Both the position numbers and the translations under genes were made by a program. A stretch of DNA of 64,000 nt from Eulemur rufifrons (Eukaryota > Chordata > Mammalia > Primates > Lemuridae): assembly GCF_041146395.1 (NCBI RefSeq), contig NC_090986.1:41576001-41640000 (forward strand). The letters run 5' to 3'. Of the stretch, positions 59,437 through 64,000 are shown in pieces; position 1 is the first letter of the stretch, and every line of letters begins with the position of its first letter. Below the pieces are notes generated by a model. The model was not told where the DNA came from. It saw nothing but the letters and a program-made list of their open reading frames with translations, and ran no database searches.

Positions 59437-60589
59437 GTAAGTGGTGTTATTGCTGTCCGCGTGCTCCTGCCAACACAGCCGTTAAACAGGCCCATCTCTT
59501 AGGAACTCAAGCCTTGCAAAATGGCTATCAGTGGGCAGTGGAAAGACAACTAGAAATATGTTTTTGCCCTTCATAGCTGCACAATAGTAGAAAAACAAAA
59601 ACAAATTGTCATGGTAATTTTTAAGCCTAGATACTTTCTTGGGGTTTAGCAAGCCCACTCATGTAACCACGAGTATTTTTAAAAGGTAGGAAAAAACAAA
59701 TAGGAGAAAAGCTGTTACTTTTTCCATTGCTCGTATGTGAAGATAAGGAAGGTCATTGATCTCCTGTTTTCTTAACTGCTGTAATATCTCAGAGTAGATA
59801 ATGCTTGTATTCACAGAGTAGAGAGCTAATTTTGTTCTTTTTCTTTATTTTATTAGCTCTTGCCTTCGTCTGTTAAATACTTTATTCCTTGTGGTCTTAT
59901 TTTCTAACCTTTATTTAATTTCTTTGGAATTTAAAAGTCAATCCTCTCCAACACCTTGGCCCTCTTGCCCTCTATTGTGGGGGCAATGGGAGTTCAAGAG
60001 AAGATATATAAGGCAGGCTTGGAAATACATCTAAGGGACTAAGAAATATGTTGATTTTTTTTTCCCCTCAAAGTTTTTACTTATTCTTCTACCTATGCTG
60101 TCTGCCTTAGCCATTTTAACACAAACTTTCAGATAATCAGTCTTTGAAAAGTTTACAGAAAAATATTTTCTTAGACATAGAATCCTTCCACCAGCATTTC
60201 TCCCAGGGAAGCACATACAATTTAGACAAAACACAAGCCATCCAGGCAGCACTGTCCTTGTGTCCTTGCTACATGTTACAGTCATACCTTCAAGAGCCTT
60301 CCACGTTCCCCAGGTGGACACTGAGGTTAGGAGTAATGAAGAAGTGGGAGTGAATTGCTACAAAGGCACCCTCGGGGTCTCCACCTTTTTCTCTAGGGAA
60401 TATAAAACTCCCATCCCTAACAGTTTCCTGCCCTGGAGAGTTCCATTTGAGTTTCCTGCTCGCTCTAAATAATTAACCATACCTACGAAATATCCACATA
60501 TTGATATCTAGGTGACCGTTGCAAAATAGGTTCGGTTTAGGACTTGAGATGGAAATTTGAGGTTGTCATTATGTAAATGACAGCGAAAA

Positions 60590-61260
60590 CCTGGGTGTGG
60601 ATGAGTACCCAGGGAGAAGAGAGAAAGAGCCAATGCCCCAATACTGGATATCCTTTCACCCTCGCCACGCTCCCCACCCATGCCCCGCCCACCTCACACT
60701 TCTCCCTCCCTCTGTCCCTCCTCCTGTCTAAGTTGGAGCCTTCTACCTTGCCTTGGTTGCCTTCCTCTCCTGCCTTTCCCAAACCTCTCATTTATCCCAT
60801 GTTTTATTTTGGCTGCATCATTTACCCAACTTCCTTGTTTAGAAACCCAAATGCATTCTCCTTCACCTATATCCAGTTGTTCACCAAATCCTAGTGATTC
60901 AAAGATAGAAATGTCTCCCTGACCCATTTCTCCTCCTTTTCCTCTTTGCTGTCTGATTCTGGCATCATCTTCTTTACTTGGACTTTTGTATTAGTGTCCT
61001 AACTAGTCTCCCAGCCACTGGTTTAATCTGCTATCTATTCATTTTCTACATTATGCTTAAGTTTTATTTTTCTCACAAAATTTCCTCTCCAGAACCTAGT
61101 TTATGCCTCACTATTAAGGGAAAATGCCTAGAGCATCTGGCCCACAGCAGGGCCATCTTCCTTCTCCAGCCTTCTCTGCTGTAGTTTCACACTTGGACTG
61201 GAATGCCCTGCCCTTTCATGACGTCTTCACACATACTGTTCTGTCTCACAAGCTGTTCTC
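60590..61260 (+). mobile_element. L2 LINE, diverged, left part
   Basis: TTACTTGGACTTTTGTATTAGTGTCCTAACTAGTCTCCCAGCC, TCACACTTGGACTGGAATGCCC and CATGACGTCTTCACACATAC resemble L2 in order; the earlier CT-rich part is less certain. Confidence 0.6.
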
Positions 61261-61669
61261 TGGGCATGACCACAATGACTGCTTTGATGATTGGTGTGAT
61301 GTTGCTTTTAGTTTGGTTTGCCAGTGAAAGCAGCAAATGATCAGTGTAGGGGACCCACATGAGATCAACGGCTTACATGCACGGCTTAGCTCTCTGAAGG
61401 CCCCCGGGGCTCTCAGAAGTGCAGCTGGAGCCCACAGGCCACTGTGCACTGCGTGGAGTGAGGAGTCTGCCTTGTCAGAGGATGCCGGAACCGGGCCTGC
61501 TGCTTTTCACACTGTCAGGCGGAGAAGTGGGCCGTGTCAGCCTCAAGGGCCCACATGTTACTAAACAAGGAGCTTGTGCAGTACTTTAGTTATCTTTTCG
61601 TGGGCTTTTTCTTGCTGCTTTATTGGAGGTAAAGCAGGCCTGGTCCTGGTCTACTGTAACCTGAGTACC
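61261..61669. other. GC-richer segment between two L2 parts, not recognised
   Basis: About 400 bp with CpG and CCCGGGG patches that interrupts an L2. No domain in any frame, no TIR or target duplication seen. It could be an unlisted insertion or simply unique DNA between separate L2 copies. Confidence 0.4.
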
Positions 61670-61970
61670 CTTCCCCTCCTTTTTTTACTACGTATTTTTC
61701 AGGACCCTTCTTAAATATCACATCCTACTGAAACCTTTTCTGACCCCCTTTTTCCTAGGAATTGGCTCCTTTAGCTGCTCTGTTGTGAGTGTTCTTACTT
61801 GTTCATAGGTCTCTAACCCATCTTGCCTATGCCCACACTTTGGTTGCATAACCATCTGTTCCCCTCAATTGTGAATTTCACTGTTAGGACCATCTCTTAT
61901 TTATGTTGTGTCACTGGGGTTTCAAGGATAGCAGGTGCTTGAAATTTTTTTTGAGTAATTGAATGACTGC
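61670..61970 (+). mobile_element. L2 3' end
   Basis: TTTTTCAGGACCCTTCTTAAATATCACATCCTACTGAAACC, then CCTAGGAATTGGCTCC, ATTGTGAATTTCACTGTTAGGACC and GAGTAATTGAATGACTG follow the L2 3' region. Confidence 0.75.
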
Positions 61971-62699
61971 GTTACTCGTAACTTCAGGCAGTCGTTTTCT
62001 AGATGCTGGTGAGTCTCTGATCACTGGATAGCTTGCACTAAAAGGAAAACTATTGATATGAATAATAAAGCTTTCTTATTGCCAGTCTCTTTTACAGGTT
62101 TTGTTTTGCTTTTAGTTTTTAGTGTTTTCATTTTGCCCTCACGCATAGAGAGTGAATTTTGGAAACAGACTCATAGTAGAAAGTCTGGGGACAGGCTGCG
62201 TTTTCCCACCTAACATCTCTGTGACTAAGGCAACAGACCAGACTGGCTGTGAATGCCTTCCTGTTACTTGAAGCTGTGTCAGAATCTGAGTTTTGGCATC
62301 ATTATTCTTAAAAACAGGCCCATGCTAGGACCTTTCAAACCCTGTTTACTCTAATTTTATCAATAAGCATCTTAACTGGAGAGCGAGGCATCAGAACTGA
62401 AAGCTAGAAGAAAACTTAGATGTAAATTTCCTGCATAATAGGGGATGACTTAAGCAGCTGACATATAGAACAAAACAAAACAGTCAATTAAATACTGTCG
62501 GTCTAAGCAGTGTTAGGATTGATGTGGCTAGTGTAAGACAGTATTGCCAAACCTGGTGTGCTGACTTATCTTTTCTAAGTACCAATACACAGGTAGCATT
62601 TTCTTTTTCTTTTTTGTGACAATGCTATGAATTTGTAAACAGTATAGTGTTCTGATGGGCCTTGCAGGGTTACACTGGAAGTTTAGAATGCTCAGTTCT

Positions 62700-62757
62700 T
62701 TTTTTTCTCCTTCCTTTCCTCCCTCCTTCCTTCCCTCCCTCTCTCTCTCTTTCTTTT
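62700..62757. repeat. Polypyrimidine microsatellite (CCTT)n(CT)n
   Basis: Uninterrupted pyrimidine run of about 58 nt with TTCC, CCCT and CT units. Confidence 0.95.
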
Positions 62758-62877
62758 TAAAAACAGATGTAGGCAGGTAGCTTAATCTTGTATAACCAAC
62801 CCTTGATATTTGTAGAAAATATTTCTTCAAAAGTGCTTTCTCCAAAATTAAAGAGTGTGAAAAAAAGTGCAGGTTAT

Positions 62878-63190
62878 GGTTACTGCTACTTTTTTTGTTT
62901 TTTTGAGACAGTCTTGCTCTGTAGCCTGGGCTAGAGTGCAGTGTTGTCATCATAGCTCACTGCAACCTCGAACTCCTGGGCTCAAGCCATCCTCATGCCT
63001 CAGGCTCCTGAGTAGCTGGGACTACAGGTGCACGCCACCATGCCTGGCTAATTTTTTTCTATTTTTGGTAGAGACGGGGGTCTCAGGCTGGTCTCAAACT
63101 CCTGAGCTCAAGCAATCCTCCCACTTTGGCCTCCCAGAATGCTAGGATTGCAGGTGTGAGCCACTGCACCTGTCCAGGTTACTGCTACTT
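62878..63190 (-). mobile_element. AluJ-like SINE with target-site duplication
   Basis: Reverse Alu at 62892-63176 lacking the strepsirrhine-specific block, with a deletion in the second arm (GGGGGTCTCAGGCTGG). GGTTACTGCTACTT repeats at 62878-62891 and 63177-63190. Confidence 0.93.
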
Positions 63191-63257
63191 ATAGATGAAG
63201 AAAAAGAAAACTCCACAGATGCAGACAAAATTATTCAGGGAAAATATAACCAAAAGC

Positions 63258-63281
63258 AAAAAAAAAAAAAAAAAAAAAAAA
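63258..63281. repeat. Poly-A tract, 24 nt
   Basis: Uninterrupted A24 not preceded by any recognisable retrogene. Probably a decayed element tail or a mononucleotide repeat. Confidence 0.9.
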
Positions 63282-64000
63282 GAGCCAAGCTACTCAAGAC
63301 CCAGAATTTGTATGATGTTAATAGTTAATGAAATAAACATAGCATTTCATTAGAAATGAAGTATTAGTATATTGATAGAGGAATGACATATAAAGTCTAA
63401 GAAGTTATCTTTCTCTTACATCAGGTGTTGAATATACTTGTAAAATTAAATCTAACAATTAAAGATCAAGAAAAGTGGGGAGGGTAGCAGGTAAAGAGAC
63501 AGGTTCAGATTTGAGATCTACATTTCTAAATAATGAAGACAAGTTGCAGATGTTTCAGAGAAGAGCAATAGTCTATGAAAAGTGTCTCATCTAAAGGAAA
63601 ATGGGCATAATTGACATCATTTAGCTTAAGAACAAGAAGTGTAGGACTTGCCTTTAGTCATGAGCAATTGTGAGAATTTACACACAGTATAGAACGAGAT
63701 AAATGGGCTTAAAAATCTAACAAATATGGAGAGCACTTCAATATGTGGGTGATTGAATGGACGTGGAAGTAGACATTGCCTTGTTAGCAATAGTCAAAAT
63801 GGGATTGAGCCATTCTTTATTGGACAGTTTGAAATTTAAATTTTTCCAAAAAATTTAATCTAGATAATCTCTTGAAGTCCTTACACATCCTGTAATTCTT
63901 AGTTTTATTCTAAAATGCCACAAAATACCTAAGTTTGGTGTATACTATAAATGTTTCTCAGCATTGTTTTCTTTATGGATTTCCCCCCTCGGATCATAAA

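Larger units (their letters stand above)
59437..64000 (+). other. TBC1D4: TBC1D4 intron 4 (5' portion; 3' end outside window)
   Basis: Begins with a consensus GTAAGT donor and runs to the window edge. It holds diverged L2 (60590-61260 and 61670-61970), a pyrimidine microsatellite, an AluJ-like SINE and a poly-A tract. The stretches 59437-60589, 61971-62700 and 63282-64000 show no recognised gene or repeat. Confidence 0.9.

Noticed and set aside
63258..63281. A24 tract as tail of a processed pseudogene
   Set aside because: The upstream 70 bp belong to sequence flanking an Alu, with no cDNA-like frame and no matching target repeats.
59437..64000. Search for TBC1D4 exon 5 (V-D-E-V-M-L-T-L-K-Q)
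   Set aside because: No matching codons with an AG acceptor were found in any plus-strand frame, so the window ends in intron 4.

Overview
The window is mammalian nuclear DNA, almost certainly from a strepsirrhine primate and most likely a Malagasy lemur. It carries young Alu copies of the strepsirrhine type (at about 204, 26243 and 52428). These have a diagnostic right half with a TATATATATTTT / ATAATTTCTTTCTATTTTTAG block, and each is flanked by perfect target-site duplications. It also carries a young L1 3' end with a 3'UTR unlike that of human L1. Alongside are ancient mammalian repeats (L2, MIR, MLT1, Tigger/MER2, hAT-Charlie) and older AluJ-like copies. There is no prokaryotic-style gene organisation. 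Nearly all the open frames I examined are chance frames or transposon remnants.

One protein-coding gene is supported: TBC1D4 (AS160), on the + strand. The window opens inside a very large first intron (1-53797). It then contains three internal exons: exon 2 (53798-54382, 195 codons), exon 3 (55928-56017, 30 codons) and exon 4 (59332-59436, 35 codons). It ends inside intron 4. Exon numbers assume the usual human layout, with exon 1 ending just before the V-P-D-V segment. All three exons start and end in phase 0 with AG/GT borders. Together they encode the end of the first PTB domain, most of the second PTB domain, and the Akt-target insert with two intact R-x-R-x-x-S sites (human Ser318 and Ser341). 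The promoter, exon 1, the TBC GAP domain and the 3' end lie outside the window.

Layout: 1-7.5 kb intron with one lemur Alu, a possible solo LTR, MIR and L2. 7.7-10.5 kb is an L1 with a 5' inversion. 10.5-26 kb is mostly old, unassigned AT-rich intron with L1M tails, MIR/L2 and a pair of related repeats at 21.2 and 22.6 kb. 26-34.8 kb is dense in elements: lemur Alu, a hAT-Charlie remnant split by an MLT1 LTR, a foldback MITE, an AluJ, a Tigger/MER2 copy and a split L2. 37.2-37.8 kb is a young truncated L1. 44.2-46 kb is a long L2 plus MIR. 50.4-53.4 kb is a second Tigger/MER2 copy, a nested L2/unknown insert/Alu stack and an old L1. 53.8-59.4 kb holds the exons. 59.4-64 kb is intron with L2 and an Alu.

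I found no undescribed gene system. The most informative leads are a possible intronic-polyadenylation isoform after exon 2 (weak donor, stop codon 46 nt downstream, AATAAA 377 nt downstream), the palindromic MITE, the nested transposon histories, and a short duplicated L2 segment present on either side of exons 2 and 3.
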